64,000 nt of DNA from Amphibacillus indicireducens (GCF_039539605.1 NZ_BAABDL010000017.1:17854-81853), one strand, 5' to 3'. Shown: positions 53,456 through 63,126, counted from the first letter of the stretch. The notes: generated by a model from the sequence alone, not told the origin. Made by a program: numbers and translations.

Positions 53456-54307
53456 CTATCGTTTAAGGTTAACTAATTCTTGTAAAATTTCATCAGATGT
53501 TGTAATAATTCTTGTATTTGCCTGGAATCCACGCTGAGCAATAATCATGTTGGTAAATTCTTCAGCTAAGTCAACGTTCGACATTTCTAGTGCACCAGAT
53601 ACAATTGAAGCACTACCCTCTGACTCAGGAACAATCAAAGTAGGAATTCCGTCTACACCTATCATTCCATCATTAACAGTCGAGCGATACATATTTGAAC
53701 CGATTTGCTCTAGCCCACCTGGGTTGGCGAATTTAGCTAACATAATCTGACCAGCAATTTGCGTTTGATTATTCCCATCAATGTAGTTAACTGTTCCATC
53801 CCCTTGAATACTAAAGCTTGATGCCGTTGGTGGAATTTCAATTCGACCAACATTTCCAGCTTCGTTCATCCCAACAAGATATTCACCGTTTGCATTAACG
53901 ATATAATTGTTGTTGTCTAAATACATGTTACCAGCTCTTGAATAAGCTAAGTTGACATCCGCTAATGCGAAGTTATCTGCATCAGTACCAGATGCAAAAA
54001 CAAACATACCATCTCCTTCTAAAGAAAGGTCTAATGTTCGGTTTGTCGTTTGACGGTTCCCTTGTGTATGGATCACGTCAATCGCACCGATTTGTGAACC
54101 TAGTCCAACTTGCTGTGCATTAATTCCCCCACGAATATCTGTTGGTGCTGAAGCACCAGCTATTGTTTGACTCATCATATCTTGAAAAGCGACACGTGAT
54201 TTCTTGTAGCCAGACGTACTAACGTTGGCAATGTTATTACCGACAACGTCTAGTTGTGTTTGAAAACCTTTCAATCCTGCGATACCAGAATACATTGATC
54301 TTAACAT
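53456..54307 (-). CDS. flgE: Flagellar hook protein FlgE (FlgG-like)
   Basis: This 283-residue hook/basal-body rod protein has the N-terminal rod signature LRSMYSGIAGLKGFQTQLDV, GNNIANVSTSGYKKS near residue 27, and a C-terminal heptad helix (VDLAEEFTNMIIAQRGFQAN). In Bacilli the gene at this place, after flgD, encodes the hook protein, although automatic pipelines often label it FlgG because of its short length. A 76-bp gap with overlapping small hairpins precedes it. Confidence 0.93.
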   Translation of the reverse strand: MLRSMYSGIAGLKGFQTQLDVVGNNIANVSTSGYKKSRVAFQDMMSQTIAGASAPTDIRGGINAQQVGLGSQIGAIDVIHTQGNRQTTNRTLDLSLEGDGMFVFASGTDADNFALADVNLAYSRAGNMYLDNNNYIVNANGEYLVGMNEAGNVGRIEIPPTASSFSIQGDGTVNYIDGNNQTQIAGQIMLAKFANPGGLEQIGSNMYRSTVNDGMIGVDGIPTLIVPESEGSASIVSGALEMSNVDLAEEFTNMIIAQRGFQANTRIITTSDEILQELVNLKR

Positions 54308-54349
54308 TTAAACATTCCTCCTATTGATAGACTCCTGTATCATTCAGTC

Positions 54350-54384
54350 AACAGGGTCAGGGGCTTCCTGTTAAGGTCCAGCCC
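54350..54384 (-). promoter_or_regulatory. Overlapping small hairpins upstream of flgE
   Basis: AACAGG/CCTGTT (54350-54355 with 54367-54372) and GGGCT/AGCCC (54361-54365 with 54380-54384) are mutually exclusive short stems in the only gap over 70 bp inside this operon's hook region. No T-run is present. They may affect processing or hook-gene translation; evidence is weak. Confidence 0.3.
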
Positions 54385-54761
54385 TAATCTAATAAAATTG
54401 TTCCATTAATATTTGTGAAAATCCGACTTTGTGCTTCATTACGATCAAGCGCTGTTACTACTGTATTATTTTTCGCACTAACTAATAACGTTGCCTCACT
54501 CGTAATTACTAATGAATCGGTAATACCTTTTTGTTTTGCTTGTTTAACTTGATTAGCTATTTCTTGCCACTTTTCAGTTGAAATATGAATTTGCCGCTCA
54601 TCTAATCGATTTTGTGCATGTTTACTTATTTTCAGTTCTGATGATTTTGTTTGTTCTAAAATCGATTGAAACGATTGTAGTGGACGATTATTTTGTGCCA
54701 CTCTTTGTTGACGATTTTGTAACAACGCCTGTTGTGGCACGTGTTGTATTCGGTGATTCAT
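54384..54761 (-). CDS. Flagellar operon protein of the TIGR02530 type
   Basis: This 125-residue protein matches the small 'flagellar operon protein' family seen between flgD and flgE in many Firmicutes. The recognisable core is ISKHAQNRLDERQI near residue 44, SLVITSEATLLVSAKNNTVV near 81, and the terminal FTNINGTILLD-type ending. Its position between flgD and flgE is typical. The molecular role is not established; a hook-assembly role is only inferred from context. Confidence 0.88.
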   Translation of the reverse strand: MNHRIQHVPQQALLQNRQQRVAQNNRPLQSFQSILEQTKSSELKISKHAQNRLDERQIHISTEKWQEIANQVKQAKQKGITDSLVITSEATLLVSAKNNTVVTALDRNEAQSRIFTNINGTILLD

Positions 54762-54774
54762 TTATCCTCCTCCT

Positions 54775-55224
54775 TTACTCTTTTGAAGGTTGATTAATCC
54801 TTAATATTTCATCTGTATAAATTTTACTACCATTATCTAATTCAAGGACAGCGTAACCGTTGCTTTCGCTGACTGCAACTATCTCATTTACTTTAATTTC
54901 TTTAGGCTCTTTTACTTGACCCGTTTCTTCATCAATCGCATAATAACTAACTTCTTTCCCAATCAGGTGACTGTATTGAATAACTGGTGACATCATTTGG
55001 TTATTAACTAGCATACTGATTGATTGATTCATATTCATCATTTGCTCTAATGAAGAGAATGTCGTCATTTGTGAGATAAATTCTCGATCATCCATTGGAT
55101 TAAGTGGATCTTGATTTTGAATTTGTGTCATTAATATTTTTAAAAATTCATCTTTACCGAGTTCAGAACTCGGTGTCCCTCTATCTACATTGCGTAAGTA
55201 ATAAGACGGATCTATTCTCGTCAT
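54775..55224 (-). CDS. flgD: Flagellar hook-capping scaffold protein FlgD
   Basis: FlgD caps the growing hook and is exported. The 149-residue form matches short Bacillus FlgD, with the signature LGKDEFLKILMTQIQNQDPL near residue 22 and DREFISQMTTFSSLEQM near 46. The large Ig-like domain of proteobacterial FlgD is missing, as normal in Bacilli. It lies after fliK, before the TIGR02530 gene. Confidence 0.94.
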   Translation of the reverse strand: MTRIDPSYYLRNVDRGTPSSELGKDEFLKILMTQIQNQDPLNPMDDREFISQMTTFSSLEQMMNMNQSISMLVNNQMMSPVIQYSHLIGKEVSYYAIDEETGQVKEPKEIKVNEIVAVSESNGYAVLELDNGSKIYTDEILRINQPSKE

Positions 55225-55227
55225 TTA

Positions 55228-56553
55228 CTACACCCTTTCTTGATATAGTAGATCTTCAAATCGAATCGTTTCTTCATCACGATCAATTTGCTCTGTCTGG
55301 CTTGATTGTTGGTTTTGCTCGTGCGATTCTTGTTCGTCAGGCATATCTTCATATGGTGAAGGCTGTTCAACAAAAATTGGTTCAGCTTCTTGCTTTTCAA
55401 TTACAATGTTATGTGGCGCAAACATATGTCGAAGCTCTCTTATATTTGCCTCAAGCGCTTCTTTAGCCATTTGTGAACTCGCTGTTAGTTTAACGAGCAT
55501 TTCCCCATCAATTTCGGTCAATTCAACCATAATCGTCCCTAATGATTTAGGTGCTAACTTTAACAATAATTGATTGTTTCCAGATAGATTTTGAATAAAT
55601 CGACTTTGACTAATCGCTTTTTCAAATTGACTCAATAATTGTTCATTAACTTGTTCAGCCGTCTCAACGGATTGACCAAGTTGAATTTGCAATTGTTCAA
55701 CGCTTGAGTCTGTTCTTTGCTGACTAAACATCTGACCAAACGTGTTAGCCTGTTCTTCAGTTGTTGAATGCACTTGTTCAAGCGTAGCTCTCACCCACTT
55801 TAAAACATCCTTTGAGGTGACGGTTGTGTTTGAGTGATAACTCGTCTTGTCTGCTAACGTTGTTTTCTTAAGAAAGTTTTCATAAACTTTAGCAAAAGTA
55901 GTTAGTTTTGACTGATCAGCTTCTTGAGTTGCTAATTGGTCTAACACAACAGATATTGGTTCTTTAGTTGCTTGCATCTGTTTTAATAGATCAAGTAATT
56001 GTTTCGCATCATTTTGTGAAAAATCCTCGAATTGATTAAGCACTTGATTAATTGATTCAGCAACAACACGATGACTTACTCGACTACTCTCACTCTTTTC
56101 AATTGTTGCTAAATATGTCTCTATCGGGATAATTGGAGTCTGTGTGCTAATCATTTCACTACTTGAATCTTGTTCTGACTCTTCATTCAGAGTTAGCACA
56201 TTTACTAATTCTTGAATCAGTTCACGATCCAGCTCAATTTTTGATACATCTAATGCTGATAAACCGGTAACTAGCTGTTGAAGATTATTAATCTTTAAAT
56301 TAAACTCGGTTTCAAACCAGTTAATTAGCATCGCTAAATCATCTTCAGGTAATTGTTCGAGCCAGTTGAGCAATTGATTGACATTTTCCTCAGTCGTCTT
56401 TTCCAAACTAACAACATCCGCAACGATTGGAGTCTCACTTGTTGCCTGCCCAATCAACTGACGAAAAGAACCATCAGCAATTGCAGTAGACCGAGCTAAA
56501 TTTTGTTGATCTATTGTAGCCGTCTGTTGGAAAAAAACTACGTTCATATTCAT
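55228..56553 (-). CDS. fliK: Flagellar hook-length control protein FliK
   Basis: FliK measures hook length and triggers FlhB switching. This 441-residue protein has a long, poorly conserved glutamine/glutamate-rich N-terminal ruler (about 1-320) and a C-terminal Flg_hook domain (LKLAPKSLGTIMVELTEIDG near 340). An acidic, Gln-rich tail ends it. Two starts (56553, 56547) are in frame. Position between ylxF and flgD supports the call. Confidence 0.9.
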   Translation of the reverse strand: MNMNVVFFQQTATIDQQNLARSTAIADGSFRQLIGQATSETPIVADVVSLEKTTEENVNQLLNWLEQLPEDDLAMLINWFETEFNLKINNLQQLVTGLSALDVSKIELDRELIQELVNVLTLNEESEQDSSSEMISTQTPIIPIETYLATIEKSESSRVSHRVVAESINQVLNQFEDFSQNDAKQLLDLLKQMQATKEPISVVLDQLATQEADQSKLTTFAKVYENFLKKTTLADKTSYHSNTTVTSKDVLKWVRATLEQVHSTTEEQANTFGQMFSQQRTDSSVEQLQIQLGQSVETAEQVNEQLLSQFEKAISQSRFIQNLSGNNQLLLKLAPKSLGTIMVELTEIDGEMLVKLTASSQMAKEALEANIRELRHMFAPHNIVIEKQEAEPIFVEQPSPYEDMPDEQESHEQNQQSSQTEQIDRDEETIRFEDLLYQERV

Positions 56554-56584
56554 TTTCCCACCCCCTTTCAGTTAATAAACTAAT

Positions 56585-57169
56585 TTAATCCATTAAAAGC
56601 CTTGTGTAAGATGCAGCAGTTTCAGGATCTAAAGCACTTAAAATTGCTGCTTGTTGTTCCTCATCTAATTTAGCTAGGATTTGAACTGCCTCCGCATGAT
56701 TCAGCTCAGCTAAAACTTGCGCAGCACTTTTAGCTGACATTTCTTGATATGTATTAACTACTTTGTTTAATCCATCATCTAATTCTTGCTGAACTTGTGA
56801 CTCAGCTTCAGTTAAAGCCTGCTCAAGCTGAAGAGTTAGTCTAGCAATCTCTTGATTGAGCTGATCCAGTTCTGCTTCTTGAATTGACAAGTTCGTTTCT
56901 AAATCAAGTTTGTCTTGTTCAAGTGTCGTAATTTGATTTTGCAAGATATTTTCTCGGCGTTCAATCTCAGCTTCCTCATCTGTTGTAACCCATTGGTTGA
57001 CAACTGGTATTTGATTGGCAAACTCTTTTACCTTAGCACCTGGATTTAGATCAAGTATTGATAAAATAATAAATGTAATTGTGATGGCTAATATCAATGG
57101 AATAATAATCAGAAATAGCCATTGCAAAAAACTTGTTTTTTTAGTTTGATTATCTTGTCCTTTTGCCAT
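56585..57169 (-). CDS. ylxF: YlxF / MotE-like flagellar operon protein with MgtE-N domain
   Basis: This 194-residue protein has one membrane helix (about 15-40), a long coiled coil (about 60-130), and a C-terminal MgtE-N-like domain (MSAKSAAQVLAELNHAEAVQ near 142 and LDPETAASYTRLL). It resembles YlxF/MotE, which in other flagellar systems is an export-linked chaperone. ATG at 57169 is chosen because the preceding GTG is in the ribosome site AGGTGA. It lies between fliJ and fliK as in B. subtilis. Confidence 0.87.
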   Translation of the reverse strand: MAKGQDNQTKKTSFLQWLFLIIIPLILAITITFIILSILDLNPGAKVKEFANQIPVVNQWVTTDEEAEIERRENILQNQITTLEQDKLDLETNLSIQEAELDQLNQEIARLTLQLEQALTEAESQVQQELDDGLNKVVNTYQEMSAKSAAQVLAELNHAEAVQILAKLDEEQQAAILSALDPETAASYTRLLMD

Positions 57170-57174
57170 CGTTA

Positions 57175-57621
57175 TCACCTATTTCCATGGTTGAAATACT
57201 GTCTCGTTGATATTTCATCCATCATCTGAATTTCTAAATAATTTTCTTGTTCTTGAAGCTTAAGTTGTTTCTTTTCGATTATTTTTTCAAATTTTTTCAC
57301 TTCAATATGCTCTTCTGTTAACTTTTGTTGTTTTTTCTCCATTACAGCGCGCTTTTGATTGACTTCAACTTGAACAGTATAAATTCGCTCTTTAATCTGT
57401 TCAATAAACGCATAATGAGTGGCCAAAGTTTTTACAGTCCCTGACGATGATAAGTAATAGTTGTACTCTTTTTCTACTTGTTCTTTTTTATTGAGTAGTA
57501 GATAAAGTTTTTCTGCACTTCGTTCGAAGTCATTGATAGCTTGTTGATAAGCGAGTAAAGCTTGATTTTTGATATTTTCTTGGTGATTTAAGATTTTATT
57601 ATAAGCTTTAATCGTGGCCAT
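57175..57621 (-). CDS. fliJ: Flagellar export protein FliJ
   Basis: FliJ is the coiled-coil stalk of the export ATPase FliI. The 148-residue protein is almost entirely helical with heptads from residue 10 to 140. Sequence identity within this family is low, but length, coiled coil and position after fliI make the call firm. Confidence 0.9.
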   Translation of the reverse strand: MATIKAYNKILNHQENIKNQALLAYQQAINDFERSAEKLYLLLNKKEQVEKEYNYYLSSSGTVKTLATHYAFIEQIKERIYTVQVEVNQKRAVMEKKQQKLTEEHIEVKKFEKIIEKKQLKLQEQENYLEIQMMDEISTRQYFNHGNR

Positions 57622-57626
57622 CTTGC

Positions 57627-58934
57627 TTACCCTCCATTTAAGACGATCTTCATTCGTTCAATTGCTTCAGCTCTTGTGCATTTATCATCAATTCCTTGTT
57701 TTAAGAACTCCGTAATTTTAGGATTAAGCTGAATTGCTCTATCAACTACTGGATTTGTGCCTTTTTTATATGCACCTATTTGGATTAATTCATAGTTTTC
57801 TTCATAAACTGAAATGTTTAAGCGCATTTCATTTGCTAATTTTTGTTCATCAGTTGTCGTTATTTGTGGCATCACACGACTGATTGATTTCAAAACATTA
57901 ATCGCTGGGAATTGACCTTGTTCTGCTAGGCGGCGGTCTAGGACAAAGTGTCCATCTAAAATCCCTCTAGTTGCATCCGCAATTGGATCATTTAAATCAT
58001 CACCGTCAACTAATACTGTATAAAAAGCAGTGATCGTTCCTTTGTCACTCGTGCCTGTGCGTTCAAGTAACTTTGGTAATAAACCGAACACAGAAGGTGG
58101 GTAACCTTTCGTAGTTGGTGGCTCACCTGTCGCAAGTCCAACTTCTCTTTGCGCCATCGCAACACGTGTAACAGAATCCATCATTAAGTTAACATTGTAG
58201 CCAAGATCCCTAAAGTATTCACTAATTGCGGTTGCTGTGTAAGCCCCTTTAATTCGCATCAGTGCTGGTTGATCAGAAGTTGCTACAACGACGATTGATC
58301 GTTTTAAGCCTTCTTCTCCTAAATCTTTATCGATGAACTCTTTTACCTCTCGACCTCGCTCACCAATTAAGCCGATTACGTTAATGTCTGCCTCACTATT
58401 TCTAGCAATCATCCCTAATAAGGTACTTTTACCAACTCCACTACCAGCAAAGATCCCAACCCTTTGTCCCTTACCAACTGTTAACATCGTGTCAAGGGTT
58501 TTTATCCCTAGTTCGATTGGTTCTAAAATACGTGGTCGATCAAGTGGGTTAGGTGGCATTTGCTCAGTGTCAACACCTTGTAAACCTAACGGAAGGAGTG
58601 AGTGATCAAGTGGTTGTCCTAAAGCATCGATCACTTTACCGACTAAACCTTTACCAACTTTAACTTTTAGCGATTGGTCAGTCGCTTCAACTAGGCTGCC
58701 AGGGCCAATATCATTAATTTGTGAATACGGCATCAGTAGAACTTTTTCACCAGTGAAACCAACAACTTCTGCCATGATTTTCTTACCATTTTCCGAATGA
58801 ATATAGCAGACGTTTCCAATATTTACTTCAGGTCCAATTGATTCAATCATCAAACCAATTACGCGGTCAATTTTACCGAACCTAACATAAGAATCCATCC
58901 GTTCAATCGTTGCTAAATAACTATCGATGTTCAC
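57627..58934 (-). CDS. fliI: Flagellum-specific ATPase FliI
   Basis: FliI energises protein export. The 435-residue F1-beta-like ATPase has Walker A FAGSGVGKSTLLGM near residue 165, a LIGERGREVKEF motif near 195, and Walker B LMMDSVTRVA near 249. It overlaps fliH by 14 bp. Confidence 0.97.
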   Translation of the reverse strand: MNIDSYLATIERMDSYVRFGKIDRVIGLMIESIGPEVNIGNVCYIHSENGKKIMAEVVGFTGEKVLLMPYSQINDIGPGSLVEATDQSLKVKVGKGLVGKVIDALGQPLDHSLLPLGLQGVDTEQMPPNPLDRPRILEPIELGIKTLDTMLTVGKGQRVGIFAGSGVGKSTLLGMIARNSEADINVIGLIGERGREVKEFIDKDLGEEGLKRSIVVVATSDQPALMRIKGAYTATAISEYFRDLGYNVNLMMDSVTRVAMAQREVGLATGEPPTTKGYPPSVFGLLPKLLERTGTSDKGTITAFYTVLVDGDDLNDPIADATRGILDGHFVLDRRLAEQGQFPAINVLKSISRVMPQITTTDEQKLANEMRLNISVYEENYELIQIGAYKKGTNPVVDRAIQLNPKITEFLKQGIDDKCTRAEAIERMKIVLNGG

Positions 58935-59688
58935 GTCTGATTTCCTCCATTACTTCAAATAAACGTGTTTTAATTTTTGTTAATTGCTGATCTACTGAAA
59001 CATCAAGTTTTGAATAAGGTGTTTTAATCACACAATCACCTGTTGCCAAAGTTGCCAAAGGATGAATCGTGAGCATCGTTTCAGGGTCTAATAGCGTCAT
59101 TAATTGATCGCGTTGATCGGTTACGGCTTCGTAGTCATCCGCACTCGTATAAAGCTTAATCGACGGTTGATCATGAACTTCTTGAATCGCTGCCTTAACC
59201 ATTTCAACAAAAGCGCTATTTTCAGCAATCTCATAGTTGATGATTTTACTCGCAATTTTGCTCGCTAACTCTAAAACAGTTGCATCATTTTGCCCTAAAA
59301 TTTTAAAATACTCTGCACGGGCTGCTTCAACAATATCATCAGCTTGTGTTAGCTTTTCTGTTAGTGATTTCAAACCATGCTCTTGCCCTTCTTGATAACC
59401 TTCAGAAAATGCACCTTGCTTCGTTTCTTCAATCAATTGTTCTTTTTCGGTTAGCCAGTCATTTTTTAACGTTTGTATTTCTTCTTCAGCAACCCGGACT
59501 TTCGTTTTTATTGCTTGATTTGTTTTTTCTAATTGCTGTTCTGCTGCTTGAATTTGCTCAGTTAACTGCTTCAGTTGACTGAGTTTTTCCTCTTCTGCAG
59601 TTTGACTTGTGTCTGATTCGATTACCGGAAATGTAATCGGTTTTAATTGGATTGTCTTTGTATTTGTTTGTTGCCGAGCGTCAGACAA
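58921..59688 (-). CDS. fliH: Flagellar assembly protein FliH
   Basis: FliH regulates FliI and links it to the C-ring. It is predicted 255 residues, largely coiled coil (about 30-125) with a conserved C-terminal domain (ASKIINYEIAENSAFVEMVK near 155). The start is unusual. GGAGGAG sits directly before an ATG (59697) at unworkable spacing, but nine bases before a TTG at 59688, which is therefore preferred. It overlaps the fliG stop by 8 bp. ATG at 59697 or 59730 would give a longer form. Confidence 0.85.
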   Translation of the reverse strand: MSDARQQTNTKTIQLKPITFPVIESDTSQTAEEEKLSQLKQLTEQIQAAEQQLEKTNQAIKTKVRVAEEEIQTLKNDWLTEKEQLIEETKQGAFSEGYQEGQEHGLKSLTEKLTQADDIVEAARAEYFKILGQNDATVLELASKIASKIINYEIAENSAFVEMVKAAIQEVHDQPSIKLYTSADDYEAVTDQRDQLMTLLDPETMLTIHPLATLATGDCVIKTPYSKLDVSVDQQLTKIKTRLFEVMEEIRREHR

Positions 59689-60694
59689 TAATATCATCTC
59701 CTCCGCCACGTGCAATGACAATTTCACCAACTTCTTCTAAACGACGAATCGAGCCAACAATTCTTTGTTGGGCTTCTTCAACATCGCGAAGGCGGACAGG
59801 CCCCATATACTCCATCTCTTCTTTAAAGGTTTCTGCCATTCGTGTTGACATGTTTTCAAAGATAACATTTTGAACTTCTTCACTAGCCACTTTAAGCGCA
59901 AGACGAAGGTCATCATTTTCAACTTCACGAATGACTCGTTGAATCGCACGGTTATCTAAGGTAACAATATCTTCAAAGACAAACATGCGTTTCTTAATTT
60001 CTTCTGCTAATTCAGGATCTTGTACTTCTAATGCGTCAAGTATTGTTCGCTCTGTACTTCGATCGACACCATTTAACACTTCTACAACAGCCTGAATTCC
60101 ACCAGTTTGAGTATAGTCTTGAGTCACAGTAGCAGATAGTTTCTCTTCAAGGATTTGCTCAACTTGATAAATAATTTCTGGTGATGTTGAATCCATAATT
60201 GCAATTCGCTTAGCTACATCCGCTTGAACTTCTTGTGGGAGTTCAGATAAAATTTGTCCTGCTTGTTCATTATCTAAATAAGACAGCACTAGAGCGATCG
60301 TTTGTGGATGCTCATTTTGAATAAAGTTTAGAATCTGTGCAGGATCCGCTTTTCTAGCAAAATCAAATGGTTTAACTTGCAGAGATGAAGTTAATCGTGC
60401 AATAATTTTTTGTGCTTCATCGCCACCAACTGCTTTTTCTAAAACCGTTCTGGCATAACCAATTCCACCTTGTGAAATGTAATCTTGCGCTAAGGCAATT
60501 TGATGAAATTGCTCCATAACTTCCTCTTTTTGCTCTGTATCAACTTTTTTAACTGAGGAAATTTCTAATGTTAACTTTTCAATTTCTTCTTCTGTTAAAT
60601 GCTTATATATTTGTGCCGAAACATCGGGGCCAAGTGAAATAAGCAGAATTGCTGCTTTTTGTCGACTACTAAGTGCGTGTTTATTTCTAGCCAT
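59681..60694 (-). CDS. fliG: Flagellar motor switch protein FliG
   Basis: FliG is the rotor protein contacted by stators. The 337-residue protein has the N-terminal MS-ring-binding domain, an EHPQTIALVLSYL motif near residue 127, and a C-terminal motor domain with FEDIVTLDNRAIQRVIREVE near 233 and the charged torque helix. The end MEYMGPVRLRDVEEAQQRIV is typical. Confidence 0.97.
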   Translation of the reverse strand: MARNKHALSSRQKAAILLISLGPDVSAQIYKHLTEEEIEKLTLEISSVKKVDTEQKEEVMEQFHQIALAQDYISQGGIGYARTVLEKAVGGDEAQKIIARLTSSLQVKPFDFARKADPAQILNFIQNEHPQTIALVLSYLDNEQAGQILSELPQEVQADVAKRIAIMDSTSPEIIYQVEQILEEKLSATVTQDYTQTGGIQAVVEVLNGVDRSTERTILDALEVQDPELAEEIKKRMFVFEDIVTLDNRAIQRVIREVENDDLRLALKVASEEVQNVIFENMSTRMAETFKEEMEYMGPVRLRDVEEAQQRIVGSIRRLEEVGEIVIARGGGDDIIV

Positions 60695-60706
60695 TCAGCT
60701 CTCCCC

Positions 60707-62299
60707 CTAATCTTCTGATATCCAAGAACGTAATAATTTAGCGAATTCATCAGGCTTATCTTGAGCCATTTTTTCAAGTTGCTTTCTTTTTAGCGTACTC
60801 TCAGTTGTTTCAGGTCCATCGATCTCTGGAATCTCTAATTCCTCATCACCTTCAGCAGTATAAGCATACTCTTCTTCGACATATGCTGGCTTTCTTGTCA
60901 CTAAGATAATGATAAGCACGATAATTAAGAGCAATAAAATACCTCCCACGATCATGATCCATAATGGGATACCCGCCGTTGGTTGATCAAACACATCGAC
61001 ACCACTAAATTCTTGAAAAACAATCGATACGTTTGGTGTGTCCATTGCCCCCTGATAAGTACCATCAACAGTTGTTTCAATAATCGAGTCTAAGATCGAA
61101 GCAATTGCCGATTCAACATTTGCTTGTTCAGCTCCAGTTAATAATTCTGGTAAACCATCAGCACCAAGCGTACCTTTCCGACTATCGACTGCGACTTGAA
61201 TGCCTAAATCGCGAATCTTATATGGACTTTCACTAATTTCTCGATGGATCCGGTTAATCTCGTAGTTAACTGAGTCCTGAATCAATTCGTAATCGCCTTG
61301 CCCAACATCTCCGGCAGGGTAATTAAAGGGCTCTTCCTCACCAGTTCCGACAGTTCCATCAAAAGCACCAGCACCCGAGTATGTTTCATGAATGCTTTCA
61401 ACACTAATAGGTAAGCCTTCAATTTCTTCACTGACAGGATCAACGAGCTGTTCGACCCGATTTTCTTGAGTAAAATCAATATCTGCCGTAACCGAGGTAA
61501 CGACCTTGTCTCCACCAATCATGATACTCAACATCTGCTGGACACGTCGTTGAATGTCACGCTCAATATCTTTTTTAATTGCTTGTTGTGATGCATAGAC
61601 ATTACCACTAGAAAATTGTCCTTCATCTTCAAGATCATAATGATTAAAATTTTGATCAATAATACCAATATTCTCAACCGGAAGATTTGGGACTGATTTT
61701 GAAACTAAGTGATAAAGCGCGTTGATTTGCGTAGGTTCAAGTCGGAAACCTGGAGCAACTTCTAAAACAATCGATGCTGTTGCTTGATCTAATTCATCAC
61801 TAACGAAAATTTGCTGTTGTGGCATAGTAATCATGACATTAGCATTATTAATCCCTGAGATACTCGTTATTAGATTCGCTAATTCAGTACGAGTGGCATC
61901 TAGTTTCATAATGTCAAATTCGTTATCAGTTACACCCCACGAGCTATTTTGGCTGAAGAATGAGTAGTCAATTCCACCACTTTGTGGAATGCCTTGTGCA
62001 GCTAGATCAACTAACAAACCATTAGCTTGCTCTTCTGGCACATGGATTGTAGCACCTGCGTCGCTCACCTCATATTGAACACCTCTTGCATCAAGTTCCG
62101 CTTTAATTTGTCCTGCTTCTTGTAATGAGAGGTTGCTATACAAAGGAACCATCGTAGTACGTGTTACAAGGATGCTTCCACCAACAACGATCATTAAAAA
62201 AATCAAAATTGAAATAATAATAATGCCTTTATCTTTCTTTGTACGATTACTCCAAAATTCTATGAGTTTATCTTTTTGCTGATTTATTTTTTCTTTCAT
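60707..62299 (-). CDS. fliF: Flagellar MS-ring protein FliF
   Basis: FliF forms the MS-ring and export housing. From MKEKINQQKDKL the protein has 530 residues, with membrane segments near 25-43 and near 445-465, ring-building motifs in between (STNVMITMPQQQIFV-type NANVMITMPQQQIFV near 136), and a C-terminal FliG-binding tail. GGAGG is six bases before ATG at 62299, which decides against the longer start. Confidence 0.96.
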   Translation of the reverse strand: MKEKINQQKDKLIEFWSNRTKKDKGIIIISILIFLMIVVGGSILVTRTTMVPLYSNLSLQEAGQIKAELDARGVQYEVSDAGATIHVPEEQANGLLVDLAAQGIPQSGGIDYSFFSQNSSWGVTDNEFDIMKLDATRTELANLITSISGINNANVMITMPQQQIFVSDELDQATASIVLEVAPGFRLEPTQINALYHLVSKSVPNLPVENIGIIDQNFNHYDLEDEGQFSSGNVYASQQAIKKDIERDIQRRVQQMLSIMIGGDKVVTSVTADIDFTQENRVEQLVDPVSEEIEGLPISVESIHETYSGAGAFDGTVGTGEEEPFNYPAGDVGQGDYELIQDSVNYEINRIHREISESPYKIRDLGIQVAVDSRKGTLGADGLPELLTGAEQANVESAIASILDSIIETTVDGTYQGAMDTPNVSIVFQEFSGVDVFDQPTAGIPLWIMIVGGILLLLIIVLIIILVTRKPAYVEEEYAYTAEGDEELEIPEIDGPETTESTLKRKQLEKMAQDKPDEFAKLLRSWISED

Positions 62300-62342
62300 A
62301 TTGCGCCTCCATACCAATCAACATTCATTTGAAGTGTCAAAC

Positions 62343-62648
62343 CTATATTTGCATCCGCATGATTTCATTGTAAGCATCGATAACTTTACTTTGCACTTCA
62401 ACAGCTAAGCTCATGGATAGTGACGCTTTTTGTGCGGTAATCATAACATCATGTAATTGATCAATTTGACCATTAACAAGCATTTCAGTTTTTAGACCAG
62501 ATTCAATTTGTGAAGAATTTAATTGTTCAAGCGCTTGCTTAAATTGATCTGAAAATTGAGTTTGCTTAGAATATTGGTCTGTTTGATTATTCGCTTTTAT
62601 GTAAGTATCCGGCTGAATAGATTGTAATGACTGTAGATCAATACGCAT
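62343..62648 (-). CDS. fliE: Flagellar hook-basal body adapter FliE
   Basis: FliE joins the MS-ring to the rod. From MRIDLQSLQS the protein has 101 residues with the conserved C-terminal helices (QLHDVMITAQKASLSMSLAV and KVIDAYNEIMRMQI). GGGTG upstream supports ATG at 62648; the GTG earlier lies inside that site. Confidence 0.94.
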   Translation of the reverse strand: MRIDLQSLQSIQPDTYIKANNQTDQYSKQTQFSDQFKQALEQLNSSQIESGLKTEMLVNGQIDQLHDVMITAQKASLSMSLAVEVQSKVIDAYNEIMRMQI

Positions 62649-62668
62649 TATTTTCACCCTTTCCGTTA

Positions 62669-63124
62669 TTATCTGCCAATCTCAAGTGTTTTCATTAGCA
62701 TACCTTTTGTTGCATTTAATGCTGTGACGTTTGCTTCATACGAACGTGTCGCACTCATTAAATCAATCATTTCTTGAAGTGGATCAACATTTGGCATTTG
62801 TACATAGCCGGCTTCATTCGCATCCGGATGTGTCGGATTAAAAACTAACGTAAATGGTTCGTCGTCCTCAGTTATTGCCGTTGCCTTTACCCCATTCATC
62901 GCTACATTACTTCGTTGCTTAACACGACTTAAATGGCTAGCAAACGAATGTCCACTCTCCTGAAAGCGGACAGTTTTACGACGATATGGTTCGAATTCTC
63001 CATCAGCATTGATTCGTGCACGTGTTGTTTCAGCATTGGCAATATTTGAAGAAACAACATCCATTCTTAATCTTTGTGCAGTAAGTGCTGATCCACTTGT
63101 ATTCATACTGTTAAAAATACTCAC
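62669..63124 (-). CDS. flgC: Flagellar basal-body rod protein FlgC
   Basis: FlgC is a proximal rod subunit. The 151-residue protein has RLRMDVVSSNIANAETTR near residue 18, and a C-terminal rod helix (LMSATRSYEANVTALNATKG) plus the insertion GYVQMPNVDPLQEM before it. Two bases separate it from flgB. Confidence 0.96.
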   Translation of the reverse strand: MSIFNSMNTSGSALTAQRLRMDVVSSNIANAETTRARINADGEFEPYRRKTVRFQESGHSFASHLSRVKQRSNVAMNGVKATAITEDDEPFTLVFNPTHPDANEAGYVQMPNVDPLQEMIDLMSATRSYEANVTALNATKGMLMKTLEIGR

Positions 63125-63126
63125 AA

